7,239 nt of DNA from Bacillota bacterium (GCA_029550985.1 JAKPGH010000112.1:1-7239), one strand, 5' to 3'. Positions 1-4,950 are shown, numbered from the stretch's first letter. Numbers and translations are program-made. Notes: generated by a model from the letters alone, not told the origin.

Positions 1-191
1 ACCTGGCCGCCGCGCTTAATGTGACGGGTCAAAGCAATACGAGCTGCCTCGATCTGATTGGAGGTGATCCAGGCGGGCTCCATAGCCATCAAACCATAAT
101 CGCCGTAAGTGACGGTGTTGCCACGCATGGCTCTACCTTTCAGCCTTCCACGCTGAACGCGGCGATACTTCACTCTTTTCGGTAACAGCAT
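1..191 (-). CDS. rplP: 50S ribosomal protein L16, N-terminal part (runs off window)
   Basis: L16 is a large-subunit protein that contacts 23S rRNA near the A-site tRNA and is needed for late 50S assembly. Only the first 63 codons are inside the window; the family is usually about 140 residues, so roughly half is missing at the left edge. The visible part starts MLLPKRVKYRRVQRGRLKGR and carries the family block MEPAWITSNQIEAARIA followed by TRHIKRGG, all typical of bacterial L16. The ATG at 191-189 directly follows the rpsC stop (TAA then ATG, no spacer), and an AAGGAGG site at 207-201, inside the last codons of rpsC, gives a 9-nt spacing. This suggests translation coupled to S3. Position after rpsC matches the canonical S10 operon. 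Confidence 0.97.
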   Translation of the reverse strand, partial: MLLPKRVKYRRVQRGRLKGRAMRGNTVTYGDYGLMAMEPAWITSNQIEAARIALTRHIKRGGQ

Positions 192-983
192 TTACTGGGG
201 CCTCCTTCCCTCTGCCCGGGGAGAGCGGTTTTCGCCTCTGGCCGAGCGGTTTTCGCCTCTGGGAGCTCTGCCTTCCCGGCGATCCCGGTTGTCCCGACGA
301 GGCTGTTGGGAATTCTTGGAGCGGTCGCTGCGCACGTCGCCCAGAACCTCTCCCTCATAAATCCAAACCTTTACGCCAATGCGGCCGTAGGTGGTGGCAG
401 CTTCGGCAAAGCCGTAGTCGATGTCGGCGCGCAGCGTCTGCAGGGGAATGGTTCCCTCGTGATAGTGCTCGGTGCGGGCAATTTCGGCGCCGCCCAGACG
501 TCCGCTGACCTGTACCTTAATGCCTCTGGCGCCAAAGCGCATGGCGCGGCCGATGGCCTGCTTCATGGCCCGACGGAAGGAAACGCGGTTCTCCAGCTGC
601 TGGGCGATGCTTTCCGCCACAAGCTGAGCGTTTTTGTCAACCTGCTTTACCTCAACCACATTGAGGTAGACAGCCAGCTTTTGCTCCCGGTTTTTGTTGA
701 CGATTTCCTCGCAGGCTTTGCGAGTGTTTTCGATTTCGGCGCCGCCCTTGCCGATTACCAGGCCGGGACGGGCGCAGTGGATATGGATGCGTACGCGAGC
801 GGCGTCCCGTTCGATTTCGATGGTGGGAACACCGGCATCATAAAACTTCTTCTTCAGAAATTTACGCAGCTGGTAGTCCTCGACCAGGGTGTCGCCGAAG
901 ACGTCGTCGCGAGCAAACCAGCGGGAATCCCAGTTTTTGATGACACCCACACGCAGACCGTGGGGATTTACCTTTTGGCCCAT
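192..983 (-). CDS. rpsC: 30S ribosomal protein S3 with extended basic C-terminal tail
   Basis: S3 binds 16S rRNA in the head of the small subunit and lines the mRNA entry tunnel, where it contributes to mRNA helicase activity. The 263-residue product starts MGQKVNPHGLRVGV, the family signature. A type II KH domain carries the VIGKGG loop at residues 76-81. The RRAM-K segment at 137-141 matches the E. coli helicase residues R131, R132 and K135. The C-terminal domain includes SGRLGGAEIARTE (160-172) and LRADIDYG (184-191). S3 is more usually about 210-235 residues; here the folded part ends near 219 and is followed by a roughly 44-residue, Arg-rich, low-complexity tail containing two RGENRS units from a 21-bp DNA repeat. 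The ATG at 983 is preceded by AAGGAGG (997-991) at 7 nt. The stop abuts the rplP start. Confidence 0.98.
   Translation of the reverse strand: MGQKVNPHGLRVGVIKNWDSRWFARDDVFGDTLVEDYQLRKFLKKKFYDAGVPTIEIERDAARVRIHIHCARPGLVIGKGGAEIENTRKACEEIVNKNREQKLAVYLNVVEVKQVDKNAQLVAESIAQQLENRVSFRRAMKQAIGRAMRFGARGIKVQVSGRLGGAEIARTEHYHEGTIPLQTLRADIDYGFAEAATTYGRIGVKVWIYEGEVLGDVRSDRSKNSQQPRRDNRDRREGRAPRGENRSARGENRSPRAEGRRPQ
201..207 (-). promoter_or_regulatory. Ribosome binding site of rplP inside rpsC
   Basis: AAGGAGG on the minus strand lies within the final codons of rpsC, 9 nt before the rplP ATG. Because rpsC ends at the base before rplP begins, the SD is wholly coding for S3, so ribosomes finishing S3 sit over the rplP start. 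This fixes the rplP start at 191. Confidence 0.85.
223..264 (-). repeat. 21-bp tandem duplication in the 3' end of rpsC
   Basis: Two adjacent 21-base units (223-243 and 244-264) share their first 19 bases exactly, GAGCGGTTTTCGCCTCTGG on the plus strand, and differ only in the last two. The period is seven codons, so the reading frame is kept; the units encode RGENRSP and RGENRSA in the basic tail of S3. The perfect identity, third codon positions included, points to a recent duplication or slippage event and not to conserved protein sequence alone. Confidence 0.93.
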
Positions 984-997
984 GGTTTTACCTCCTT

Positions 998-1339
998 TTA
1001 GACTTCTTCGCGCTCTTTGAGCACCATGGTCACATGGGACGTTCTCTTGAGAATCCGGTATGCCCTGCCCTTAGAAACGGGGCGAATCCTCTTCAGGGTG
1101 GGGCCGGGGGTCACAAAGCACTCGGCCACATACAGAGCTTCGGGGTTCATGCCGTGGTTGTTCTCGGCATTGGCCATCGCAGATTTGAGCAGCTTGAGCA
1201 ACTCGTGACTGGCGGCCTTGGGGGTGTGCTTCAAAATCGCTTCGGCAAGATCAACCGGCTTGGAGCGGATCAGATCCAACACGATTTGCACCTTGCGGGG
1301 CGAAATGCGGGCGTATCTTAGGTATGCCCTGGCTTCCAT
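998..1339 (-). CDS. rplV: 50S ribosomal protein L22
   Basis: L22 binds 23S rRNA domains and sends a long beta-hairpin into the nascent-peptide exit tunnel, where changes in the family are linked to macrolide response. The 113-residue product has the usual length. It starts MEARAYLRYARISPRKVQIV and contains the SAMANAENNHGMNPEALYV core (53-71). The tunnel hairpin spans about residues 79-101, with GPTLKRIRPVSKGRAYRI at its centre; the tip reads RPVSKGRA where many relatives have RPRA(K/M)GRA. The ATG at 1339 has AAGGAGG (1353-1347) 7 nt upstream. The stop is 14 nt before the rpsC start, and that spacer holds the rpsC SD. No truncation or frameshift is visible. Confidence 0.98.
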   Translation of the reverse strand: MEARAYLRYARISPRKVQIVLDLIRSKPVDLAEAILKHTPKAASHELLKLLKSAMANAENNHGMNPEALYVAECFVTPGPTLKRIRPVSKGRAYRILKRTSHVTMVLKEREEV

Positions 1340-1363
1340 GTGTTTTCCTCCTTCCGGCCACTC

Positions 1364-1642
1364 TTATTTGGTATTGGTTTTCTTGGAGCCCGCATGGCCT
1401 CTGAAGGTCCGAGTGGGGGCGAATTCCCCCAGCTTGTGACCGACCATGTCCTCCGTTACATAGACAGGAACGTGTTTGCGGCCGTCGTGGACGGCAAAGG
1501 TATGCCCGACAAAGTCGGGGAATATGGTGGAAGCGCGGCTCCAGGTTTTGAGCACTTTCTTCTCGTTCTTGGCATTCAATTCCTGAACGCGCTTGAGCAG
1601 TGCAGGTTGTACAAACGGTCCTTTTTTGACACTTCTGCCCAT
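1364..1642 (-). CDS. rpsS: 30S ribosomal protein S19
   Basis: S19 sits in the head of the 30S subunit, forms a pair with S13 and contacts the intersubunit bridge and A-site tRNA region. The product is 92 residues, a usual length for the family. It begins MGRSVKKGPFVQPALLKRV and contains KTWSRASTIFPDFVGHTFAV and the strongly conserved HKLGEFAPTRTFRGHAGSK segment (69-87). The ATG at 1642 follows AAGGAGG (1659-1653) by 10 nt. It lies 24 nt downstream of the rplB stop and 24 nt upstream of rplV, as expected for the S10 operon order. Confidence 0.98.
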   Translation of the reverse strand: MGRSVKKGPFVQPALLKRVQELNAKNEKKVLKTWSRASTIFPDFVGHTFAVHDGRKHVPVYVTEDMVGHKLGEFAPTRTFRGHAGSKKTNTK

Positions 1643-1666
1643 TACGTGTTTGCCTCCTTTCGGCCG

Positions 1667-2494
1667 TTATTTACGACGCTTTACGATATACTGGTCGTTG
1701 CGGTTGTGCTTCTTTCTGGTCTTGTAACCCAGAGCAGGTTTGCCCCAAGGAGTAACAGGACCGGGACGACCAATGGGGCTCTTGCCTTCACCACCGCCGT
1801 GGGGATGGTCCACAGGGTTCATAACGGAACCGCGAACGGTGGGACGAATGCCGCGGTGACGGGTGCGGCCGGCCTTACCGATGGACACGTTCTCGTGGTC
1901 GGCGTTGCCTACGATACCCACGGTTGCCATGCAGGTGCCCAGCACGTTGCGCAGCTCGCCGGAAGGCAGACGGATGAGAACGTAGGGGCCTTCCTTCGCC
2001 ATCAACTGAGCGGAGTTGCCGGCTGCGCGGACCAGCTGGCCGCCCTTGCCGGGATGCAGCTCGATGTTGTGGATGAAGGTACCGACGGGAATGTTCTCCA
2101 AAGGCAGCGCGTTTCCGGGCTTGATGTCGGCGGTGCGGCTGGAAATAACGGTGTCGCCGATTTGCAGGTCGTTGGGGTAAAGGATGTAGCGTTTCTCCCC
2201 ATCCTCATATTCCAGCAGGGCGATAAAGGCGCTGCGGTTGGGGTCGTACTCGATGGTTTTCACCACGGCGGGAATATCGAACTTGTTGCGCTTAAAGTCG
2301 ATGATGCGGTACTTTCTGCGGTTGCCGCCGCCGCGGTGACGAACGGTGATGCGGCCGGTGTTGTTGCGGCCGGCATTCTTTTTCAAAGGCGCCAGAAGGG
2401 ACTTTTCGGGTTCCACCTTGGACAGGATGGAAAAGTCCGTCACGGTCATCTGACGTCTGGCAGGCGATGTAGGCCTGTAGGTTTTGATGGCCAT
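1667..2494 (-). CDS. rplB: 50S ribosomal protein L2
   Basis: L2 is a primary 23S rRNA binder, needed for subunit association and for the peptidyl-transferase centre environment. From the chosen ATG at 2494 it is 275 residues, the usual length. It begins MAIKTYRPTSPARRQMTV and contains the RNA-binding OB/SH3-like core, with GRITVRHRGGGNRRKYRIID at about 47-66. The conserved loop VMNPVDHPHGGGEG (224-237) carries the invariant histidines near residue 230 that correspond to the peptidyl-transferase-proximal site. A GTG three codons upstream (2503) is in frame. It is rejected because the family starts at MAIK and because the GAGGAG site at 2508-2503 is correctly spaced (8 nt) only for 2494. A 90-nt spacer with a hairpin separates it from rplW. 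Confidence 0.97.
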   Translation of the reverse strand: MAIKTYRPTSPARRQMTVTDFSILSKVEPEKSLLAPLKKNAGRNNTGRITVRHRGGGNRRKYRIIDFKRNKFDIPAVVKTIEYDPNRSAFIALLEYEDGEKRYILYPNDLQIGDTVISSRTADIKPGNALPLENIPVGTFIHNIELHPGKGGQLVRAAGNSAQLMAKEGPYVLIRLPSGELRNVLGTCMATVGIVGNADHENVSIGKAGRTRHRGIRPTVRGSVMNPVDHPHGGGEGKSPIGRPGPVTPWGKPALGYKTRKKHNRNDQYIVKRRK

Positions 2495-2502
2495 TTCATT
2501 CA

Positions 2503-2508
2503 CTCCTC
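2503..2508 (-). promoter_or_regulatory. Ribosome binding site that decides the rplB start
   Basis: GAGGAG on the minus strand ends 8 nt before the ATG at 2494. The alternative in-frame GTG at 2503-2501 overlaps this site itself and has no SD of its own, so the shorter product is preferred. Confidence 0.8.
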
Positions 2509-2519
2509 ATTTTTCTTGC

Positions 2520-2535
2520 AGGGTTGAGCAACCCT
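2520..2535 (-). other. Hairpin in the rplW-rplB spacer
   Basis: The minus strand reads AGGGTTGCTCAACCCT, a perfect inverted repeat (6-bp stem with a 4-base loop, or 7 bp with a 2-base loop). It sits mid-way in the 90-nt gap between rplW and rplB, about 12 nt upstream of the rplB SD. No U-tract follows, so it is unlikely to be a terminator. Possible roles are mRNA processing or stabilisation of the downstream transcript. Function is inferred, not shown. Confidence 0.5.
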
Positions 2536-2584
2536 ATACTGGGCAGCCGGGTGCCTTACGGCAAAGGATTCAAACATGCTGCCG

Positions 2585-2881
2585 TTAGATCATGCTTTCG
2601 AAGAACTCGATGCCCTTGGAATCGGGGGTCAGGGTTACGATGGCCTTCTTCCACTTGGAAGTATAGCCTTGATACCGACCCATTCTCTTCAGCTTGCCGC
2701 GAACATTGATGGTGTTGACGCTCTGGACCTTGGTGCCGGCAAACAAAGCTTCTACCGCCTTGCCAATTTCGATTTTGTTGGCGTCGGGAGCGACCTGAAA
2801 GGTATACTTGCGCTGGGCGATTCCAGCCATGCTGCGCTCGGTGATGACGGGGCGCAGGATAATATCCCTAGGATCCTTCAT
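2585..2881 (-). CDS. rplW: 50S ribosomal protein L23
   Basis: L23 lies at the exit of the polypeptide tunnel and is the docking site for trigger factor and the signal recognition particle. The product is 98 residues, within the usual 95-100. It begins MKDPRDIILRPVITERSMAG; the glutamate of ITERS (residue 15) aligns with E. coli L23 Glu18, the trigger-factor contact. The tunnel-facing loop spans about 61-80, with RGKLKRMGRYQGYTSKWKKA and the conserved WKKAIVTL. The start ATG (2881-2879) overlaps the rplD stop by one base (TAATG), and a GGAGGT site at 2896-2891 lies in the last rplD codons, 9 nt away. This arrangement suggests coupled translation with L4. Confidence 0.97.
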   Translation of the reverse strand: MKDPRDIILRPVITERSMAGIAQRKYTFQVAPDANKIEIGKAVEALFAGTKVQSVNTINVRGKLKRMGRYQGYTSKWKKAIVTLTPDSKGIEFFESMI

Positions 2882-3504
2882 TATGCGTACACCTCCGTGA
2901 GCTTGTTGACGGCTTCCCGTGCGATGATAAACTTGTCGCAGTCCAGAATGTCGTAGACATTAAGGGTGTTGACAGCGGCGGTTTTAACGCCGGGGATGTT
3001 TCTGGCGCTGCGCACCACCTTCTGGTCGGCCTCGGGAGTTACGATGAGAGCCTTTTTGGTGGCGCCCAGACCTTCCAGCATCTTCACCATGGTCTTGGTC
3101 TTAATCTCGTCCACGGAAATGTTGTCCACTACAATAAAGCTGCCTTCCTGAACTTTGGTGGAGAAAGCGCTCTTCATAGCAATGCGCCGTACTTTTTTGT
3201 TGAGGGTAAAGCGGTAGCTTCTGGGCTTGGGGCCAAGAGCCACGCCGCCGTGCCGCCACTGGGGAGCGCGGGTAGAGCCCTGACGAGCATGGCCCGTTCC
3301 CTTTTGTCTCCACGGTTTGCGGCCGCCGCCGCTAACTTCCGCCCGGGTGAGGGTGGATTGTGTGCCCTGGCGCTGGTTGGCGAGGTAGTTCACAACGGCT
3401 GCGTGCATAATGGCCTGGTTGGGCGTAATACCGAAAACGGAATCGGCAAGCTCCATTTCGCCTACAGCGGCGCCGGCCATATTGTAAACAGTTACTTTCG
3501 GCAT
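2881..3504 (-). CDS. rplD: 50S ribosomal protein L4
   Basis: L4 binds 23S rRNA early in assembly, and its extended loop helps form the narrow point of the exit tunnel together with L22. In gammaproteobacteria it also represses its own S10 operon; nothing here shows that this applies in this organism. The 207-residue product begins MPKVTVYNMAGAAVGEMEL. The tunnel loop runs from about 47 to 97 and contains GGGRKPWRQKGTGHARQGS and RAPQWRHGG, the most conserved part of the family. The C-terminal Rossmann-like half is complete. The ATG at 3504 has AGGAGG (3517-3512) at 7 nt, in the 16-nt gap after rplC. The stop overlaps the rplW start by one base. Confidence 0.98.
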   Translation of the reverse strand: MPKVTVYNMAGAAVGEMELADSVFGITPNQAIMHAAVVNYLANQRQGTQSTLTRAEVSGGGRKPWRQKGTGHARQGSTRAPQWRHGGVALGPKPRSYRFTLNKKVRRIAMKSAFSTKVQEGSFIVVDNISVDEIKTKTMVKMLEGLGATKKALIVTPEADQKVVRSARNIPGVKTAAVNTLNVYDILDCDKFIIAREAVNKLTEVYA

Positions 3505-3520
3505 TGTGTTTCCTCCTCCC

Positions 3521-4156
3521 TTACGCCTTCTTCACGCTGCTGGTGATGGCCACCAGACCACCCTTGGGGCCGGGAATGGCGCCGCGCAGCGCAATCAGGT
3601 TGTTTTCTGCATCAATTTTGACCACACTCAGATTCTGGATGGTCACACGTTCGGCACCCATGTGTCCGGCCATTTTCTTGCCCTTCATGACGCGGGCAGG
3701 GGTGGAGTTGGCGCCGAGAGAACCGGGATGACGATGAATCGGGCCGCCGCCGTGGGAAGCCTTTTGCAGGCGACCGCCGAAGCGCTTGATGCTACCGGCG
3801 TATCCCTTACCTTTGGAGGTGCCGCAGACATCCACCACGTCGCCTACTTCAAAAATATCGGGTTTGATGACGTCGCCAACGTTCAGGGAGGCGCAGTCGT
3901 CCAGTCTGAATTCCCGCAGATGACGCTTCACGGGCAGGTCGTTCTTGGCAAAGTGGCCTTTCTGGGGCTTGTTGACGTTCTTATCCGCGATGTCGCCATA
4001 ACCGATCTGCACGGCCTCATATCCGTCGTTTTCGATTGTCTTCTTTTGGACGACAACGCAGGGGCCCGCTTGCACCACGGTGACAGGGATAACCTTGCCG
4101 TGTTCGTCAAAAATCTGGGTCATGCCCAACTTGGTGCCGAGAATTGCTTTTTTCAC
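3521..4156 (-). CDS. rplC: 50S ribosomal protein L3 (GTG start)
   Basis: L3 is one of the first proteins to bind 23S rRNA and sends a long loop towards the peptidyl-transferase centre. The reading frame continues upstream to an ATG at 4207, but the family begins at the KKAILGTKLGMTQIFDEHGK block. The codon before KKAILG is GTG at 4156, with a full AAGGAGG site at 4170-4164, 7 nt upstream. This gives 211 residues, the normal length. The central loop reads SKGKGYAGSIKRFGG (114-128) then SHGGGPIHRHPGSLGANSTP (134-153), followed by KGKKMAGHMG (158-167); the loop composition is of a Firmicute type unlike E. coli. The 70-nt gap to rpsJ contains a 9-bp hairpin. Confidence 0.97.
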   Translation of the reverse strand: MKKAILGTKLGMTQIFDEHGKVIPVTVVQAGPCVVVQKKTIENDGYEAVQIGYGDIADKNVNKPQKGHFAKNDLPVKRHLREFRLDDCASLNVGDVIKPDIFEVGDVVDVCGTSKGKGYAGSIKRFGGRLQKASHGGGPIHRHPGSLGANSTPARVMKGKKMAGHMGAERVTIQNLSVVKIDAENNLIALRGAIPGPKGGLVAITSSVKKA

Positions 4157-4163
4157 AAATTTT

Positions 4164-4170
4164 CCTCCTT
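4164..4170 (-). promoter_or_regulatory. Ribosome binding site that decides the rplC start
   Basis: AAGGAGG on the minus strand lies 7 nt before the GTG at 4156-4154. It falls inside the reading frame that would exist if the upstream ATG at 4207 were used, which argues against that longer start. Confidence 0.85.
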
Positions 4171-4182
4171 CAAAGGTTATTG

Positions 4183-4205
4183 GTTGACCGGCAGTTCCGG
4201 CCAAC
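4183..4205 (-). other. 9-bp hairpin in the rpsJ-rplC spacer
   Basis: The minus strand has GTTGGCCGG, loop AACTG, then CCGGTCAAC: nine pairs including one G-U. It occupies the middle of the 70-nt gap between the rpsJ stop and the rplC GTG, about 12 nt before the rplC SD. There is no T-run after it, so termination is unlikely. It could influence rplC initiation, transcript processing or mRNA stability. The structure is seen in the sequence; the role is a guess. Confidence 0.6.
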
Positions 4206-4226
4206 ATGACCTTGCCATGCCGTGGC

Positions 4227-4538
4227 TTAGAGCTTAATCTCTACTTCCACGCCGGCAGGGAGCTCCAAGGTTTGCAGGGCTTCCACGGTTTTGTTGGAAG
4301 GACGCAGAATGTCGATGAGCCGCTTGTGGGTGCGCATCTCAAACTGCTCCCGGCTGTCCTTGTACTTGTGGACCGCCCGCAGGATGGTAACGATCTCCTT
4401 CTTGGTGGGCAGCGGAATGGGGCCGCTGACTTCGGCGCCGGTCCGCTTTGCGGTTTCCACGATTTTCTGCGCGGATGCATCCACCAGCTGTGCGTCGTAA
4501 CCTCTGAGCTTAATTCTGAGTTTTTCCTTGACTGCCAC
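4227..4538 (-). CDS. rpsJ: 30S ribosomal protein S10 (GTG start), first gene of the S10 operon
   Basis: S10 is a 30S head protein; in many bacteria it doubles as the transcription factor NusE, pairing with NusB in antitermination. The 103-residue product is the usual length. It contains KLRIKLRGYDAQLVDASAQK (6-25) and the loop RAVHKYKDSREQFEMRTHKR (54-73), whose tip is the site of tigecycline-associated changes in other species. It ends in LPAGVEVEIKL. The start is GTG (4538-4536): an in-frame TAG lies five codons upstream at 4553-4551, so no earlier start exists, and AGGAGG at 4552-4547 is 8 nt away. It is preceded by a long untranslated leader with an apparent promoter and is the first of at least nine co-directional ribosomal genes. 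Confidence 0.98.
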   Translation of the reverse strand: MAVKEKLRIKLRGYDAQLVDASAQKIVETAKRTGAEVSGPIPLPTKKEIVTILRAVHKYKDSREQFEMRTHKRLIDILRPSNKTVEALQTLELPAGVEVEIKL

Positions 4539-4546
4539 TTTCTTCG

Positions 4547-4552
4547 CCTCCT
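4547..4552 (-). promoter_or_regulatory. Ribosome binding site of rpsJ
   Basis: AGGAGG lies 8 nt before the GTG start. Its last two G residues could pair in a 5-bp TCGCC/GGCGA stem (4568-4564 with 4548-4544), leaving the rest of the SD in a 15-nt loop. That would partly mask the site. Confidence 0.85.
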
Positions 4553-4617
4553 AATTCTTATTTGGCGAGAGATTTTCTGGCCGCACACGTTACCGGGTGT
4601 TTCATGATCTGGCATGT

Positions 4618-4652
4618 AAAAATCCGGCTTCCCCATAATGGTTTGTCCGGAT
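4618..4652 (-). terminator. Attenuator-like hairpin in the rpsJ leader
   Basis: On the minus strand ATCCGG (4652-4647) can pair with CCGGAT (4627-4622). Between them a 19-nt loop contains a possible short CCA/TGG inner stem, and the outer stem runs into TTTTT at 4622-4618. The layout is that of a weak intrinsic terminator about 80 nt before rpsJ. The stem is only 6 bp, so read-through would be expected. A folding calculation comparing this form with its alternatives would be needed to judge it. Confidence 0.3.
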
Positions 4653-4823
4653 CATACCGCCTTTTATCACTGAAACGCTCTTTGGCGGCATAGTAATGCC
4701 GCTTTTCACGTCCGGTCAGAAAAGTCGCCCGGTTTCAAATCGGACATACTCCACGGAAATTAACCCGCAATCAATGCGGCAACCTCCCGCTTCAACGCAT
4801 ATCTCGTGCAGTCACGCTAAGTT

Positions 4824-4852
4824 ATAATATCAGATAAGCAAGCGCTTTGCAA
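4824..4852 (-). promoter_or_regulatory. Putative sigma-A promoter of the S10 operon, extended -10 type
   Basis: The minus strand carries TTGCAA (4852-4847) as a -35 box with 4 of 6 consensus bases, a 17-nt spacer, and TATTAT (4829-4824) as a -10 box with 5 of 6. TG lies one base before the -10, giving TGATATTAT, an extended -10. Start of transcription would be near 4817. It lies in an AT-rich patch between the clpC terminator and the structured leader, the expected place for an S10 operon promoter. A perfect 8-bp palindrome, AAGCGCTT (4840-4847), overlaps the spacer and the last base of the -35 box and could be an operator. Confidence 0.6.
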
Positions 4853-4910
4853 TACTTTTTTGAAATATTTTTCAAAGTTTCTTCATCCTAAATGTTCCCG
4901 TCCCCCGCGG

Positions 4911-4947
4911 AAATATACCGCCCTACTTTGCCGCAGCGCGGATATTT
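4911..4947 (-). repeat. Imperfect inverted repeat downstream of the clpC terminator
   Basis: On the plus strand AAATATACCGC (4911-4921) is complementary to GCGGATATTT (4938-4947) with one bulged base: ten pairs and a 16-nt loop. It begins where the T-run of the clpC terminator ends, between that terminator and the rpsJ promoter. It might be a back-up 3'-end structure or a protein-binding site. No function is evident. Confidence 0.4.
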
Positions 4948-4950
4948 TTC

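Larger units (their letters stand above)
4539..4817 (-). promoter_or_regulatory. Long structured 5' leader of the S10 operon
   Basis: About 280 nt separate the inferred transcription start (near 4817) from the rpsJ GTG, with no convincing gene inside. The segment is dense in inverted repeats. In order there is a 5-bp hairpin CCGCA/TGCGG (4779-4765); an 8-pair stem with two G-U pairs between 4748-4741 and 4714-4707; a perfect 7-bp hairpin GCGGCAT-TACT-ATGCCGC (4702-4685); a hairpin ATCCGG/CCGGAT followed by five T residues (4652-4618); and the SD at 4552-4547. Two segments have alternative partners (see findings). I do not recognise it as a named leader family. Regulation by a ribosomal protein or by attenuation is an inference. 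Confidence 0.55.

Noticed and set aside
306..1001. 231-codon plus-strand open frame opposite rpsC
   Set aside because: Shadow of rpsC: full overlap in antisense, composition typical of a complementary frame, no SD.
1340..2527. 395-codon open frame on the plus strand, antisense to rpsS and rplB
   Set aside because: It lies exactly opposite strongly conserved ribosomal genes, has no SD and no recognisable protein family. GC-rich codon use in the real genes leaves the opposite frame open.
4157..4207. Longer L3 starting at ATG 4207
   Set aside because: The extra 17 residues match nothing in the family, cover the spacer hairpin and the SD, and no SD precedes 4207.
3506..4237. 243-codon plus-strand open frame opposite rplC
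   Set aside because: Antisense shadow of L3 and the adjacent spacer, with no domain or initiation signal.
4241..4636. 131-codon minus-strand frame starting in the leader and overlapping rpsJ out of frame
   Set aside because: Most of it is the shifted frame of rpsJ. The leader-derived N-terminus has no SD and resembles no known protein.
4706..4747. 13-codon leader peptide candidate MSDLKPGDFSDRT
   Set aside because: It has an ATG and a stop, but the only SD-like GGAG is too close to the ATG, and it has no run of a regulatory amino acid. It is more likely part of the leader's structured RNA.
4859..4876. AT-rich inverted repeat TTTGAAA / TTTCAAA upstream of the S10 promoter
   Set aside because: Seven A/T-rich pairs in an AT-rich patch are easily produced by chance. 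It may act as an UP-like AT-rich element but shows no specific feature.
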